Assembly: GCF_021295345.1 (NCBI RefSeq)
Contig: NZ_JAIMJB010000002.1
Location: forward strand, 300,259 to 364,258
DNA length: 64,000 bases
Direction of reading: 5' to 3'
Source of the DNA: Motilimonas eburnea
GTDB lineage: Bacteria; Pseudomonadota; Gammaproteobacteria; Enterobacterales; CBDFNC01
The notes under the pieces were generated by a model. It was not told the origin of the DNA. It searched no databases and saw only the letters and a program-made list of their open reading frames with translations. This document shows, in pieces, positions 9,136 to 20,826 of this stretch (position 1 is the stretch's first letter; the number at the start of each line of letters is the position of its first letter). The translations under genes were made by a program, and so were the position numbers.

Positions 9136-10371
9136 TTAGAAAGCGCGACTGTATTGCACACCGACTAGCACCGCATCAGCACGTGTCTTACCTTCTAACT
9201 GGGAATACGGAGATTGCTCGGTCACCTTCACATCTTCACCCATCAAGTAGGTTGCGCCTACATCAATGGCTGAATTTGCATTTAGATGGTAGCTAAAGCC
9301 TGCTGAGAACCAATTACGATCTGAGTCAGGAACGGAAATGGACGTGATCTTGTCTTGGGCACTGGTATCATGCATATAGCCTGCACGTAAGGTCCAGCTT
9401 GAGTTAAGCTCATAAGTCGCGCCAATGGCGTAATGAAAACCATCTTGCCACTCATAGCGGTTTATCACGCCATGTCCATCGGATTTAAGCACATCAAACG
9501 CATCCCATCCAATCCACTGGACACTGTAATGCAGGGCCCACTGTGCACTAACGCGATGATAGCCAGAAAATTCGATCATATCGGGCAGCGGCATATACAG
9601 CTTGTCGTTTTTAATCAAGGGGTTCGCTTGATTAGGGGCATACAAGATGTCGCCTTTGGCCTCCAGTTTAGGGCTATAGCGGTAAGATAATCCAAACCGG
9701 TTATTGGCATTTAACTCAAACATTGCCCCCAGATTAAAACCAAGGGCAAAGCCGTCGGCGTCGATATCTAATAAAGGTTGTTGGCCCGCCGGCGTGTTTA
9801 GGGCGCGGCGCATCTTGCCTTTGCCGTAAACTAAGTCTAATCCAGCGCCTAAACTCCACTGCTCATTAATGCGATAAGCTAAGCTGGCGCCTAAGTTGAA
9901 GCTTTTAACATCGGTTTTACCACCAAACTCAGGGGCAACATAGTTAGCGTCAAATTCCGTTTTGGTGCCGAAATTGCTGTAAAGGTTCGCACCCCAAACC
10001 CATTGGTCATTAATCGGTACGATCACATGCAAGTTAGGGGCAACAGAAGTATCACCGGCATCACTAAAATCAGCAGAAAAAGATTGTCCCGGAGCAAAAA
10101 CACTGGTGTATTGTGAATTTTTTACTTTGATATCCGTATCTAGCACAATAAAACCAAGGGACATGGCCGCGCTGTCAAACAAGGTCATGGCCGCGGCATT
10201 ACGCGCCATCACAGAGGCATTGTCACCGATCACGGCATCGCCTGCAAATGCACGGCCTAAGCCGGTCGCTGATTGCGAGTTAAGTTGAAAGCCAGCTGCC
10301 CAACTTGGGCCTGCGATACAAGCCAGAGACAACACTCCAAGACGTTTGGCAAGGGATTTAGTTACGACCAT
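9136..10371 (-). CDS. FadL-family outer membrane transport protein
   Basis: This outer-membrane beta-barrel probably takes up long-chain fatty acids or other hydrophobic compounds. The signal peptide ends GPSWA, and the mature protein begins AGFQLNSQSATGLGRAFAG, the diagnostic N-terminal hatch of the FadL/TodX family. GDNASVMARNAAAMTLF, the family's conserved Asn-Pro-Ala-like region, follows. Length (about 411 residues) and the alternating aromatic strands up to a terminal Phe fit the family. The ATG at 10371 is chosen over the upstream ATG at 10386 because AGGACA precedes it and it gives a shorter, normal signal peptide. It is monocistronic in context. Confidence 0.88.
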   Translation of the reverse strand: MVVTKSLAKRLGVLSLACIAGPSWAAGFQLNSQSATGLGRAFAGDAVIGDNASVMARNAAAMTLFDSAAMSLGFIVLDTDIKVKNSQYTSVFAPGQSFSADFSDAGDTSVAPNLHVIVPINDQWVWGANLYSNFGTKTEFDANYVAPEFGGKTDVKSFNLGASLAYRINEQWSLGAGLDLVYGKGKMRRALNTPAGQQPLLDIDADGFALGFNLGAMFELNANNRFGLSYRYSPKLEAKGDILYAPNQANPLIKNDKLYMPLPDMIEFSGYHRVSAQWALHYSVQWIGWDAFDVLKSDGHGVINRYEWQDGFHYAIGATYELNSSWTLRAGYMHDTSAQDKITSISVPDSDRNWFSAGFSYHLNANSAIDVGATYLMGEDVKVTEQSPYSQLEGKTRADAVLVGVQYSRAF

Positions 10372-10789
10372 AATCTGTCCTATCAATGATGATTGCTGTT
10401 ATTGGGCCAGTCTAGTGATGGCGACCGACAACCAGAAAGGCGGCGATTCTACCTGTGTGACCACAAATAACAAATCACCCTTATCTCAAAACAGCAAATA
10501 ATTGTTAATTACATTTATTTAAGAAACCTTTTTGTAAAACATTGGTAACACAGGCTTAACATTAGCCAAAAAATGCCTAAGTTAAAGGAGTTAAGATAAA
10601 AAAACAGGAGCTGTAGCGTTAAATAGGCCGCATTTGCAGGGTTTGTTAAGGAATTTGGTCACTTTTTGCTTTCTTTTTTTATTATTTTCATTAACATTCT
10701 GTGGGCATTTTTAGCCTCATTATTAGGCAACGCTAAGCGCACAATCTCATTCCCTGCATTTGCTCACCCTAAGACAATGTAGGCCTTGA

Positions 10790-13186
<2,397 letters not shown>

Positions 13187-13209
13187 TTAATGGTTTGAGC
13201 TAAAACATA

Positions 13210-13236
13210 AGCAGGCTTCGGCCTGCTTTTTTTTTT
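13210..13236 (+). terminator. Rho-independent terminator of icd
   Basis: AGCAGGC and GCCTGCT pair around a TTCG tetraloop and are followed by an uninterrupted run of ten T residues (13227-13236), 23 bp after the icd stop codon. Confidence 0.93.
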
Positions 13237-13251
13237 GAAAAGGAAAGCACT

Positions 13252-14700
13252 ATGATCCGCCCTCATTGGGTTTCGGCCCTGTTATTCTTCGCCACCTTGC
13301 TCCCTTGGCAGTCAATCAAAGCCAGCAGTGGTCAACACCAAGATCAAAGCGCCTTCTTACCTTATTACGCTCAACAAACTTTCCTCGGTGATCTGGACGA
13401 AATCAAAGAGCGCCGTGTCCTTCGGGCGTTAGTCAGTTACAACAAGACGGATTTTTTTATTCGTAAAGGCCGGATCCTTGGCCTGCAAGCCGAGTTACTG
13501 CATCAATTTGAAGCGCAACTTAACCAGGGGATCAAAAGAGAAATCGATAAAACCAAAATTAAATTTATCCCTGTCCCCTTTGACCAGTTGATCCCCGCCG
13601 TTAACGAAGGGAGAGGCGATTTTATTGCTGCATTTTTATCTAACACCTCTGCGCGCCAACAGCAGGTCAGTTTTGTCGATTCACTTGTCAGCGGCGTAAA
13701 TGAGGTGTTGGTCACCAACAAAGCCATTACACCGATCACTACATTAGAACAATTAGCCGGGTTAACGGTCCACGTGTTGCAAAAGAGTAGTTACAGCGAG
13801 CACTTAACGACAATTAATCGGATTTTAGCTAAACAGGATTTGGCGCCTATTAACATCAAACAGGCGGACAGTTACTTAACCTCGGAAGATCTCATTGAGA
13901 TGCTCGACGCCGAAATGATCCAAGCTGTAGTGGTTGATGACTATAAAGCCAAATTGTGGGTCCAGATTTTTCCAGACTTAGTGATCCATGACCAGCAGCC
14001 TATTAGCGTTAATAATCACATTGGCTGGGCCACGCGTAAAAATAACCCTGAGTTAAACCGCCTATTATCGCAATTTGTTAAAGAAAAAGCCCAGCAAGGG
14101 ACGCTGTTAGGCAACACCCTATTTAACCGTTACTACAAAGACATTAAATGGGCCCAAGCCACCCCTTTTTCTCCCGATTTGAGCAGCCCCCTTTATCATG
14201 CTTTTACCAAGGCTGCAAAGCAGCACCAGTTAGACGTTATCGCACTGGTTGCACAGGGCTATCAAGAGTCCAAATTTAACAACGAATTAGTAAGTCATCG
14301 CGGCGCGGTGGGTATCATGCAAGTGATGCCCGCTACCGCCAAGGAAATGCAGGTTAAGGATTTTCGCACCCTTGATGGTAATATCCAAGCCGCCGCCCGC
14401 TATATGCGCTGGATAGATAAACATTACTTGGCGAACAAATCCCTTAGCCCAGACAACCGTCAAGCCATGATCTGGGCCGCTTACAATGCAGGGCCAAATA
14501 AGTTTAATAAAATGCTCAAACGCGCACGGGAGATGGGGTTAGATGACAGCGTTTGGTTTGGTCAAGTAGAAATCGCTGCCGCATTAGAAACGGGCCGAGA
14601 AACGGTGCAATACGTAGCCAATATCTACAAGTACTATTTAGCCTACAAATTGTCCTTTGAACTCGCAAAGAACAAACCTATGACAGCGCCAGCTAATTAG
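13252..14700 (+). CDS. MltF-like membrane-bound lytic transglycosylase
   Basis: The 482-residue protein has an N-terminal signal peptide (about 1-25) and a periplasmic solute-binding-like domain (SBP_bac_3, about 55-300). A C-terminal SLT domain contains VAQGYQESKFNN, with catalytic Glu near residue 339, and RGAVGIMQVMPATA. This is the MltF arrangement, an exo-lytic murein transglycosylase that cleaves glycan strands to 1,6-anhydro-muropeptides and whose binding-like module regulates activity. It lacks an obvious lipobox, so membrane attachment is uncertain. Its last 8 bp overlap convergently with the next gene. Confidence 0.85.
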   Translation: MIRPHWVSALLFFATLLPWQSIKASSGQHQDQSAFLPYYAQQTFLGDLDEIKERRVLRALVSYNKTDFFIRKGRILGLQAELLHQFEAQLNQGIKREIDKTKIKFIPVPFDQLIPAVNEGRGDFIAAFLSNTSARQQQVSFVDSLVSGVNEVLVTNKAITPITTLEQLAGLTVHVLQKSSYSEHLTTINRILAKQDLAPINIKQADSYLTSEDLIEMLDAEMIQAVVVDDYKAKLWVQIFPDLVIHDQQPISVNNHIGWATRKNNPELNRLLSQFVKEKAQQGTLLGNTLFNRYYKDIKWAQATPFSPDLSSPLYHAFTKAAKQHQLDVIALVAQGYQESKFNNELVSHRGAVGIMQVMPATAKEMQVKDFRTLDGNIQAAARYMRWIDKHYLANKSLSPDNRQAMIWAAYNAGPNKFNKMLKRAREMGLDDSVWFGQVEIAAALETGRETVQYVANIYKYYLAYKLSFELAKNKPMTAPAN

Positions 14701-15460
14701 CTTGGCTTGCTGAATCGGGTTCAATAGTGGCAGAGAGTAAATAACGGTCCAATATTTGTTGATAAAGGCCGTTATTACGAATCTCAGTTAAGCCTAAATT
14801 AAAGTCATCGCGTAACTGCGCCTCATTAAACAAGACCTTGTAATCGACTCGGTCAAACAAGCGATGTATTTTCATCGCCGACGTATCCACATTTTGCTCT
14901 TTGGCATAATACTTAAATATATTCAGATCCAATACAATCACCTCTGCCCGCCCTGCACTGAGCATGTTAATTTGCAGATCTTGGCGCGATTTTTCACTGT
15001 AGCGCATGTTGTTTGCCACCGCTTGTTGATATTGGGCTGGCAAGTACTGGCTGGCATTTTGAAAGGCAACAATGGAATAATCGGCTAATTGGCTGAGATC
15101 CTTAATCTCAATACCCTTGTTGACCATACTAACCGCCACATTTTTATAACTAATATGTGACTCCGAATAGAAGCCATTTTGATATTTTGAGTCTTCATTT
15201 GTAGGGGCTGCCGCATCGGCAAGGCCTGTCGCTAAGGAGGGGATGACCCTGGCAAAAGGAACAAACACTGGGGTTAAACTGTGTCCTTTCACCGCCAACG
15301 CGGCGGCAATGATCTCCAGCTCTAACCCAGACTCGGTTTGTGCTAAGTAATAAGGCGGTAAGGCTAAGCCGACAGCAAGGCGGATTTCCTTGGCAACAGC
15401 ATTGACATGAAACAAGGCAAATAAGGCTAAACAAGCAAGCTGCAATGATTTACAACCCAT
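14693..15460 (-). CDS. Periplasmic substrate-binding protein (SBP_bac_3 family)
   Basis: The 255-residue protein has a signal peptide ending VNAVA and then KEIRLAVGLALPPYYLAQ, the usual first strand of the SBP_bac_3 fold. A second-lobe segment is DYSIVAFQNASQYLPAQ. There is no ABC permease or ATPase nearby, so it is an orphan binding protein or a sensory/ancillary copy. It is convergent and overlaps by 8 bp with the MltF-like gene. The ligand cannot be predicted from the visible motifs. Confidence 0.75.
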   Translation of the reverse strand: MGCKSLQLACLALFALFHVNAVAKEIRLAVGLALPPYYLAQTESGLELEIIAAALAVKGHSLTPVFVPFARVIPSLATGLADAAAPTNEDSKYQNGFYSESHISYKNVAVSMVNKGIEIKDLSQLADYSIVAFQNASQYLPAQYQQAVANNMRYSEKSRQDLQINMLSAGRAEVIVLDLNIFKYYAKEQNVDTSAMKIHRLFDRVDYKVLFNEAQLRDDFNLGLTEIRNNGLYQQILDRYLLSATIEPDSASQAN

Positions 15461-15762
15461 TTAAAACACTCCTATTTTAACAATGGATCTCATTAGCCAA
15501 CCAAATGAAATGGCTGTTGATATCAATTATAGGTAACCCCTTTGTCTAATGCTGATTTATTTAACATCAACCTTGAAAGATAGCAGGCTTAAGGTGAGCC
15601 CACTCGCTCCAATGCTGACATTTGGGTGATAAATGGGCTAAAACCGCACAAACAATCACCAAGTAAACAATTTGCAATAAAAAGTACTTGCCAGCCTGCT
15701 TGCCTTTGGTAAACTAGCGCTCGTTTCCAACGGACACCCCAGTTCGTTGAAATTAAGGTAAT
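15461..15762. other. Intergenic region upstream of the tRNA-Val pair
   Basis: About 300 bp without a supported gene. It holds the upstream region of the minus-strand binding-protein gene and a candidate tRNA promoter at 15688-15715. An apparent minus-strand open frame from 15589 to 15840 runs through the first tRNA and is spurious. Confidence 0.6.
15688..15715 (+). promoter_or_regulatory. Candidate promoter for the tRNA-Val genes
   Basis: TTGCCA (15688-15693) and TAAACT (15710-15715) are 16 bp apart, followed by AGCGCTCG, a GC-rich stretch like the discriminators of stringently controlled stable-RNA promoters. The first tRNA begins about 47 bp further on. Confidence 0.45.
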
Positions 15763-15839
15763 ACTCGCGTAGCTCAGTTGGTTAGAGCGCCACCTTGACA
15801 TGGTGGAGGTCGGTAGTTCAAATCTACTCGCGAGTACCA
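15763..15839 (+). tRNA. tRNA-Val (anticodon GAC), copy 1
   Basis: A 77-nt cloverleaf: acceptor arms ACTCGCG and CGCGAGT, D-arm AGCTCAGTTGGTTAGAGC, anticodon stem CCACC/GGTGG with loop TTGACAT (anticodon GAC), T-loop GTTCAAATC, and an encoded ACCA 3' end. Confidence 0.97.
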
Positions 15840-15856
15840 TCTCCTTACTATCCTAT

Positions 15857-15933
15857 ACTCGCGTAGCTCAGTTGGTTAGAGCGCCACCTTGACATGGTGG
15901 AGGTCGGTAGTTCAAATCTACTCGCGAGTACCA
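15857..15933 (+). tRNA. tRNA-Val (anticodon GAC), copy 2
   Basis: Identical in all 77 nt to the copy at 15763, with a 17-bp spacer, so the pair is probably one transcript produced by tandem duplication. CCA is encoded. No tRNA-like hairpin terminator is obvious immediately downstream. Confidence 0.97.
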
Positions 15934-16049
15934 TCTCTACAGCTGAATATTATCCTATATATCACTTAAGCTACTATATTAGCTGGTATATTTATGTAGC
16001 TTGCGTCAAAATTATCTTGTTTTTTTAATGGTATCGACAAGGACATCAC

Positions 16050-16505
16050 ATGATAGGTAAATGGGCTGCACGCTTTTTTCAAATGGCAGAGCTGGTAAGC
16101 TCGTGGAGTAAAGACCCCTCTACTCAAGTTGGCGCGGTCATAACAGAAAGTAACCGTATCGTTTCATTAGGCTTTAACGGTTATCCCCACGGTATTTCTG
16201 ACAGCGCCGAAACCGACAGTCGCGAGATGAAGCTACTAAAAACCCTACACGCCGAAGAAAATGCCATTTTATTTGCCAAACGCGATCTTGCGGGCTGTGA
16301 GATTTGGGTCACTCATTTCCCCTGCCCTAATTGCGCCGCCAAAATTATTCAAACCGGTATTGCCGTCGTCCATTGCCCTGAGCAAACTGAAGACTTTTTA
16401 TCCCGTTGGGGTGACAAAATCAAAGTCAGTCAGGACATGTTCACCCAAGCCAATGTAAAAGTAGACTGGTTGAGTTTGGATGATCTTAAGTTACTAGACA
16501 AATAG
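16050..16505 (+). CDS. dCMP/cytidine deaminase-family zinc enzyme (ComE-like)
   Basis: The 151-residue protein has the CDA-fold zinc site: HAEEN (His near 67, catalytic Glu near 69) and PCPNCAAKI (Cys near 92 and 95). The N-terminal STQVGAVITESNRIVSLGFNG is typical of the dCMP deaminase / ComEB group. dCMP deaminase makes dUMP for thymidylate synthesis, but the substrate here is inferred from the family only. The gene stands alone after the tRNAs and is convergent with the CadC-like regulator gene. Confidence 0.85.
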   Translation: MIGKWAARFFQMAELVSSWSKDPSTQVGAVITESNRIVSLGFNGYPHGISDSAETDSREMKLLKTLHAEENAILFAKRDLAGCEIWVTHFPCPNCAAKIIQTGIAVVHCPEQTEDFLSRWGDKIKVSQDMFTQANVKVDWLSLDDLKLLDK

Positions 16506-16530
16506 CGCCTTAATTGACTAGCCGCTATGG

Positions 16531-18837
16531 CTAGGGCCTATTGACCTTAGCTAGGCTAGCTCGCTGTTTGTTTTGGCGCGCCTGCGCTACTAAGGCGCTA
16601 AACTCCCTTTCTTTGTGCAGGGAAATAAGCGCGAGATCCTGCTCTAGGTAAACATCGTCTTGGTAACCCGCATTAATGGCCTTACCTAAGGCGTGCATCG
16701 CCATCTTCGGGTTGTAAATCCCATATAATCTGGCGCGAAGCACCTCAATTTGCGCCAGTTTTACCCCATCATTTTCTAGGGCGTTGATTTGCTGTAAACC
16801 CAATTGACGATATTTTGCCGCTTCAACGGGCCGACCTTGTTGGCTTAAGCTATAGGCCAAACTGCCATAGTATAAAGGAAATTGTAACCGGCGATGCTCA
16901 TACTGGCTCTGTTGTTTGATGCCTTGGCTCAATTTATCGCTTGCGATGGCAAACTCACCTGCGTAAAGGGCCGCCATGCCATGGATAAGCTTGAATGAAG
17001 ACGTAGCGCTAGCTGATCCAAGTTGTTTTTCACTGCGCTCGACCAAGGCAAGCAAGGCATGTTGTTGTTGGTTGGCTAAATACAGGGCTTGATAGGCACT
17101 AAAGGTTTCTGTGATTGGACGATGTGCTAAGGTTGCAAGCACCTGCTCGGCTTTAGACAACTCTTTGACCCCCACCAGCGCTAGGCTTTGTAAAATACCA
17201 GTAACATGATGTTGAGGAGTGAGTTGCAAACGCCTTTGTGACCAGCTTAGCGCATATTGATGGGCACCAGTGAGTAAAGCCGTATTTATCGCCAGCTCAC
17301 TGAAATGATACGGCATCGGGTTGGCTTGGGGCGCGTTGATTAGCTTATCTATCAGGCTTAAATGCTTGTTGACTTGATGTCCCATCTGAATAGCCACTAT
17401 GGCATTGAGCAACATCACCCTTAGATCTTTTTTAACGTCTTGCGCTAGAGTCAGCAAAACTCGCTTAGCATGATAGAGTTTTTGCTCTGCAAGATGACAA
17501 CTGATCAAGATAAGATTGGCCATTAAGTTTTCGGGCTCAGCCCCTAATACTAGGGAGAGTGATTGCCGAGCTTGACGATAATCCCCCGCGTCAAATTGGA
17601 TTTGTGCCAACGCTATAAGGCTATGAGCTGCGCCAGGGGCAATACTCAGCGATCGATACAGGTGTTGCTTCGCTAGCGTTAACCATTCCTGCTTATCTTG
17701 CTCCCCATTATATTTGGCTAAGTATAATTGGGATAATTCGGCAAAAGCTTGACTGTTTTGATCGTCAAACTGGGTGACAGTTAACAGCAAGTTAATGGCC
17801 TCATCATAGGCTGCTGGCGTATGTTGGGCGATTAAGGCATTCGCTTTGCGGTGCAAGGCGTGTGTATCTTTGAATTTAAGATCCTTGTTGTCGAGCGCTG
17901 CTAGCATTTGCTTGATCAAATCAAGGTGTACTTGCTCTTGTTGGTTTGGGTTAACATCACGCCCACCTGACCAGATCTGAATGCCATCTTCGCCTCTGAT
18001 CAATGAAACTTCAAGGTGAAAGGTGCCCGAGGCCAGCACCTCAACCTGCCCCTCAACTAAATAATCTGCGTCGAGTGTATCGGCTATGTCAACGGCCGAT
18101 CCGCCACTGCGCGCGGCGGCCTCACTGGACGTGAACGATACTGTGTCTAAGTTAGTCACCCGATTGAACAGGTAGCTCAGCCCTCTGGCAGATACCTGAG
18201 CCATTTGTTGCGGATCATGCCTTAACCCCAGATGCTGAAAAGGCAAAATGGCAATGGTCGCTACTTGGCTTGGTTGCGTGATAGCAGTGGGAAAATGCCA
18301 ATTCAGTATAACAGCGACGATGACCAACACTAATGCCCCTAGCCACCTCGCACGGCGAAATAATTTTGCCTGCCATGGCCAGAAGTTTTGGCGTGATGGT
18401 TTGTCGGTCTGCACCTTAGCCTGCTGCTCTGCCAGTGGGATATTGGCTTCGACAGACATTAAAGGGTTGGCAATAGACTGCGTGATTGCACGGCTCTCCT
18501 TGGTGGGGGTCGCCCCCTCTTTTGGCTCAACCAGATCCACTGGCGCAATTAATTTGTAGCCTTTTTTAGGCACCGTCACGATATAGTGAGGCTGACTTGC
18601 CTTATCACCTAACGCTTTACGTAATTGGGCAATAGTTTGATAAATCGAGGCTTCGGTCACCACCCTGTCAGGCCAAACATCAGCCAGTAATTGTTCAACA
18701 CTTTTCACTTCTTCTGGGTGCTGACACAAATACATAAGAAGTGTCATCACCTTAGGCTCAACGGATTTTGTGCCATCTCTATTGGTTAATTTGTTCTCGT
18801 TAGCGACAACCAACCAGTCGCCTACCTTGTACTGCAT
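16531..18837 (-). CDS. CadC/ToxR-type membrane transcriptional regulator with C-terminal repeat domain
   Basis: The 768-residue protein begins with an OmpR/PhoB-type winged helix (about 1-100, including KVMTLLMYLCQHPEEVKSVEQ and the wing PKKGYKLIAPV). A Gln/Ser-rich linker follows, then one transmembrane segment at about 166-182 (LGALVLVIVAVILNWHF). The remaining 580 residues are helical and TPR-like, with a start (VATIAILPFQHLG) like the periplasmic domain of the adenylate-cyclase/CadC group. Such proteins sense a periplasmic signal and bind DNA from the membrane. It lies divergent from the glycosyltransferase operon and may control it; that is inference. Confidence 0.85.
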   Translation of the reverse strand: MQYKVGDWLVVANENKLTNRDGTKSVEPKVMTLLMYLCQHPEEVKSVEQLLADVWPDRVVTEASIYQTIAQLRKALGDKASQPHYIVTVPKKGYKLIAPVDLVEPKEGATPTKESRAITQSIANPLMSVEANIPLAEQQAKVQTDKPSRQNFWPWQAKLFRRARWLGALVLVIVAVILNWHFPTAITQPSQVATIAILPFQHLGLRHDPQQMAQVSARGLSYLFNRVTNLDTVSFTSSEAAARSGGSAVDIADTLDADYLVEGQVEVLASGTFHLEVSLIRGEDGIQIWSGGRDVNPNQQEQVHLDLIKQMLAALDNKDLKFKDTHALHRKANALIAQHTPAAYDEAINLLLTVTQFDDQNSQAFAELSQLYLAKYNGEQDKQEWLTLAKQHLYRSLSIAPGAAHSLIALAQIQFDAGDYRQARQSLSLVLGAEPENLMANLILISCHLAEQKLYHAKRVLLTLAQDVKKDLRVMLLNAIVAIQMGHQVNKHLSLIDKLINAPQANPMPYHFSELAINTALLTGAHQYALSWSQRRLQLTPQHHVTGILQSLALVGVKELSKAEQVLATLAHRPITETFSAYQALYLANQQQHALLALVERSEKQLGSASATSSFKLIHGMAALYAGEFAIASDKLSQGIKQQSQYEHRRLQFPLYYGSLAYSLSQQGRPVEAAKYRQLGLQQINALENDGVKLAQIEVLRARLYGIYNPKMAMHALGKAINAGYQDDVYLEQDLALISLHKEREFSALVAQARQNKQRASLAKVNRP

Positions 18838-19234
18838 AAATATCCTTGTATGAAATGAGGCCTTTTTGCCCGATCACACATTGCTTAGCGCTGACAGTGA
18901 AAAGGGTTATGTGCTAAATCATCATGCTCAACCTGTTGTTTACATCCTCTTTGCTTAATGGTTGAGTCAATTTCACTAAAGTCATCTCCAAAACTCATAA
19001 AAAATACTGAGTTATGAGCTAATGAAGATCTAAGTTTATTCTAATCGTTTTTGCTTATCCTATTGTATTTATTGTTTTTTATTAAGTATCAGAAAATGAT
19101 TACTTTTCCATTACAGACTTTTTCTGTCAAGCAAATATCATGCTTAGCGTTTGTTATCAAAACGTTTCAATTTAACTTTTAACGGATTTAAAAGTTATCA
19201 CCAGCAAGGATGAGTGGACGACTAAGGTTAAACA
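18838..19234. other. Divergent intergenic region, CadC-like gene / glycosyltransferase operon
   Basis: About 400 bp of strongly AT-rich non-coding DNA, especially 19001-19200. No open frame longer than about 13 codons with a ribosome site was found on the plus strand, so no leader or precursor peptide gene is supported here. AT-rich DNA of this kind commonly suits H-NS or ToxR/CadC-type binding, but no specific site can be claimed. Confidence 0.5.
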
Positions 19235-20149
19235 ATGTCAGCTCAACAACTTGAACCAAGTAAACTAATCAGCGTCGTGATCCCCACGTACAACCGCGCC
19301 GAACTACTACGCCACACCTTAACGTCATTGCAGCAGCAAACCTTGCCGCGCAGTGAATTTGAAGTCATCGTGGTTGACGATGGCTCGGTTGATCACAGCC
19401 AAGCCGTGTGTGAATCATTTACTGATGTATTAGATATCAAATACTTCCACCAGCAAGATAAAGGCTTTCGCGCCGGTAAAGCGCGCAACATAGGCGCTGC
19501 CATCGCCGAAGGTGACTATCTGGTGTTTATTGACACCAGTGTGGTGCTTGCACCTCACACTTTAGCGCTGCATTTAGCCAAACATCAAAGCTCGACCAAG
19601 CCGCTCAGCATCATTGGTTATGTCTATGCCTTTGGTTTACGCGGTAAAGAGATTGAGCGCGCTATTCCTATGATGAGCAGTCATAATGCCGATGCCAGTT
19701 TGGCTTATTTAAAAGACGTTCAAGCGCTGGATCAGCGTGAGCCTCAGTATCAGTTGATGGGCGCAGACTTAAGCCAATGGCCCGCACCGTTTGACATCTT
19801 TTGGACTTGTCATGTTTCCGTTGAGCGCCAGCTGTTTATTCGCGTTGGCGGCTTTGATGAGAGCTTTACCTCTTGGGGCGGTGAGGACGTGGATCTTGGC
19901 ATCCGTTTGTTCCAAGCCGGCAGCACCTTTCATCTTGATCGCGATATTTGCTCGTTTCACTGGCCACACCCGGAAGAAGGCGAAGATGACAAAAACAATC
20001 AAGGCGTCAACATAGCCCAAGATTTGCACAAAAAGTACCAACTATGGGAAACCAGCTTCTATGGCGACCTATACGGTGAGCCCAATATGTCCCTTAACGA
20101 GGTGATCACCCGCTTTGGTGGCCGCTCAACCATGGAGCTCGTCGGCTAA
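19235..20149 (+). CDS. Family 2 glycosyltransferase
   Basis: The 304-residue GT-A enzyme starts ISVVIPTYNRAELLRHTLTS, the GT2 nucleotide-binding strand, followed by VIVVDDGSVDHS. The C-terminal WGGEDVDLGIRLFQAG (Trp near 214) is the galactosyltransferase-type ED motif seen in GT2/GT7-like enzymes. The usual DxD metal-binding triplet is replaced by DTS at about 100-102, so metal use may be altered. It is the first gene of a coupled operon with an acyltransferase and an ABC exporter, suggesting glycosylation of something that is then acylated and exported. The acceptor is unknown. Confidence 0.85.
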   Translation: MSAQQLEPSKLISVVIPTYNRAELLRHTLTSLQQQTLPRSEFEVIVVDDGSVDHSQAVCESFTDVLDIKYFHQQDKGFRAGKARNIGAAIAEGDYLVFIDTSVVLAPHTLALHLAKHQSSTKPLSIIGYVYAFGLRGKEIERAIPMMSSHNADASLAYLKDVQALDQREPQYQLMGADLSQWPAPFDIFWTCHVSVERQLFIRVGGFDESFTSWGGEDVDLGIRLFQAGSTFHLDRDICSFHWPHPEEGEDDKNNQGVNIAQDLHKKYQLWETSFYGDLYGEPNMSLNEVITRFGGRSTMELVG

Positions 20150-20826
20150 TGGCACATTACCAGCATCACTATGTTAGTCGCCACGATCAGATGGACGAGG
20201 ATATCGACCATCTGTTATGGCAACTTAAGCAAGCTAAGATAAAACTGGGCAAGTTGGGCTATATCTCAGGCATTCCGCGCATCGCCTTTACTCAGGTTAC
20301 GGATCAGCAATTTACCCCAGCGCCGCTGCAACTCAAGGATTTTGAGCACTGCATCAGCATTGGCGATCATTGCTATTTAGAGTCAACCTGCGCGCCTGCG
20401 TTTCACAATCAGAGCGTTAAGCTCACGGTGGTGAAATGCAACCAAGGCAAACCGGGCAGTATTAGCATAGGTAATAATGTACAACTACAAGGCACCGCCA
20501 TTGTCGCCTATGAGCTGGTCAGCATAGGCAATAAGGTGGTATTTGGCCCCATGGTGACCATCATGGATTGCAGCGGTCATACCTTAACCGGCCGTGGTGA
20601 AGCGGGTGAAATCGCTGCGCTTAAGCCTAAGCCAGTGCACATTGGTGATAATGTTTGGGTCGGCGCCAATGCCATGATCTTAAAAGGCGTGGAAATTGGT
20701 GATAACGCTATCATAGGCGCAGGTAGTGTGGTCTATGAAAGTGTGCCCGCCAATGCCATCGCCCTTGGCAATCCTGCGAAAGTGGTCAAGCACCTGTCTG
20801 CTGAAATGGTTAAGGCGGCATCATGA
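20149..20826 (+). CDS. Hexapeptide-repeat acyltransferase
   Basis: The 225-residue protein has left-handed beta-helix hexapeptide repeats through its middle and C-terminal part, such as SIGNNVQLQGTAIVAYELVS, then VHIGDNVWVGANAMIL and GAGSVVYESVPANAIALG. The last segment is the signature of the CatB/LacA-type O-acetyltransferase group. It probably transfers an acetyl or other acyl group from CoA to a sugar. Its ATG overlaps the stop of the glycosyltransferase gene (TAATG), and its end overlaps the ABC gene by 4 bp, so all are translationally coupled. Confidence 0.83.
   Translation: MAHYQHHYVSRHDQMDEDIDHLLWQLKQAKIKLGKLGYISGIPRIAFTQVTDQQFTPAPLQLKDFEHCISIGDHCYLESTCAPAFHNQSVKLTVVKCNQGKPGSISIGNNVQLQGTAIVAYELVSIGNKVVFGPMVTIMDCSGHTLTGRGEAGEIAALKPKPVHIGDNVWVGANAMILKGVEIGDNAIIGAGSVVYESVPANAIALGNPAKVVKHLSAEMVKAAS

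Noticed and set aside
15589..15840. 83-residue minus-strand open frame
   Set aside because: It runs antisense through the first tRNA-Val and has no ribosome site or recognisable product.
15763..15933. The tRNA-Val pair as the attachment site of the defence island
   Set aside because: The island begins more than 17 kb away with ordinary chromosomal genes in between, and no partial tRNA copy was seen at its left edge.
18838..19234. Precursor peptide gene for the ABC exporter operon
   Set aside because: Short plus-strand frames in the gap are at most about 13 codons and lack ribosome sites. There is no double-Gly or core-peptide pattern.
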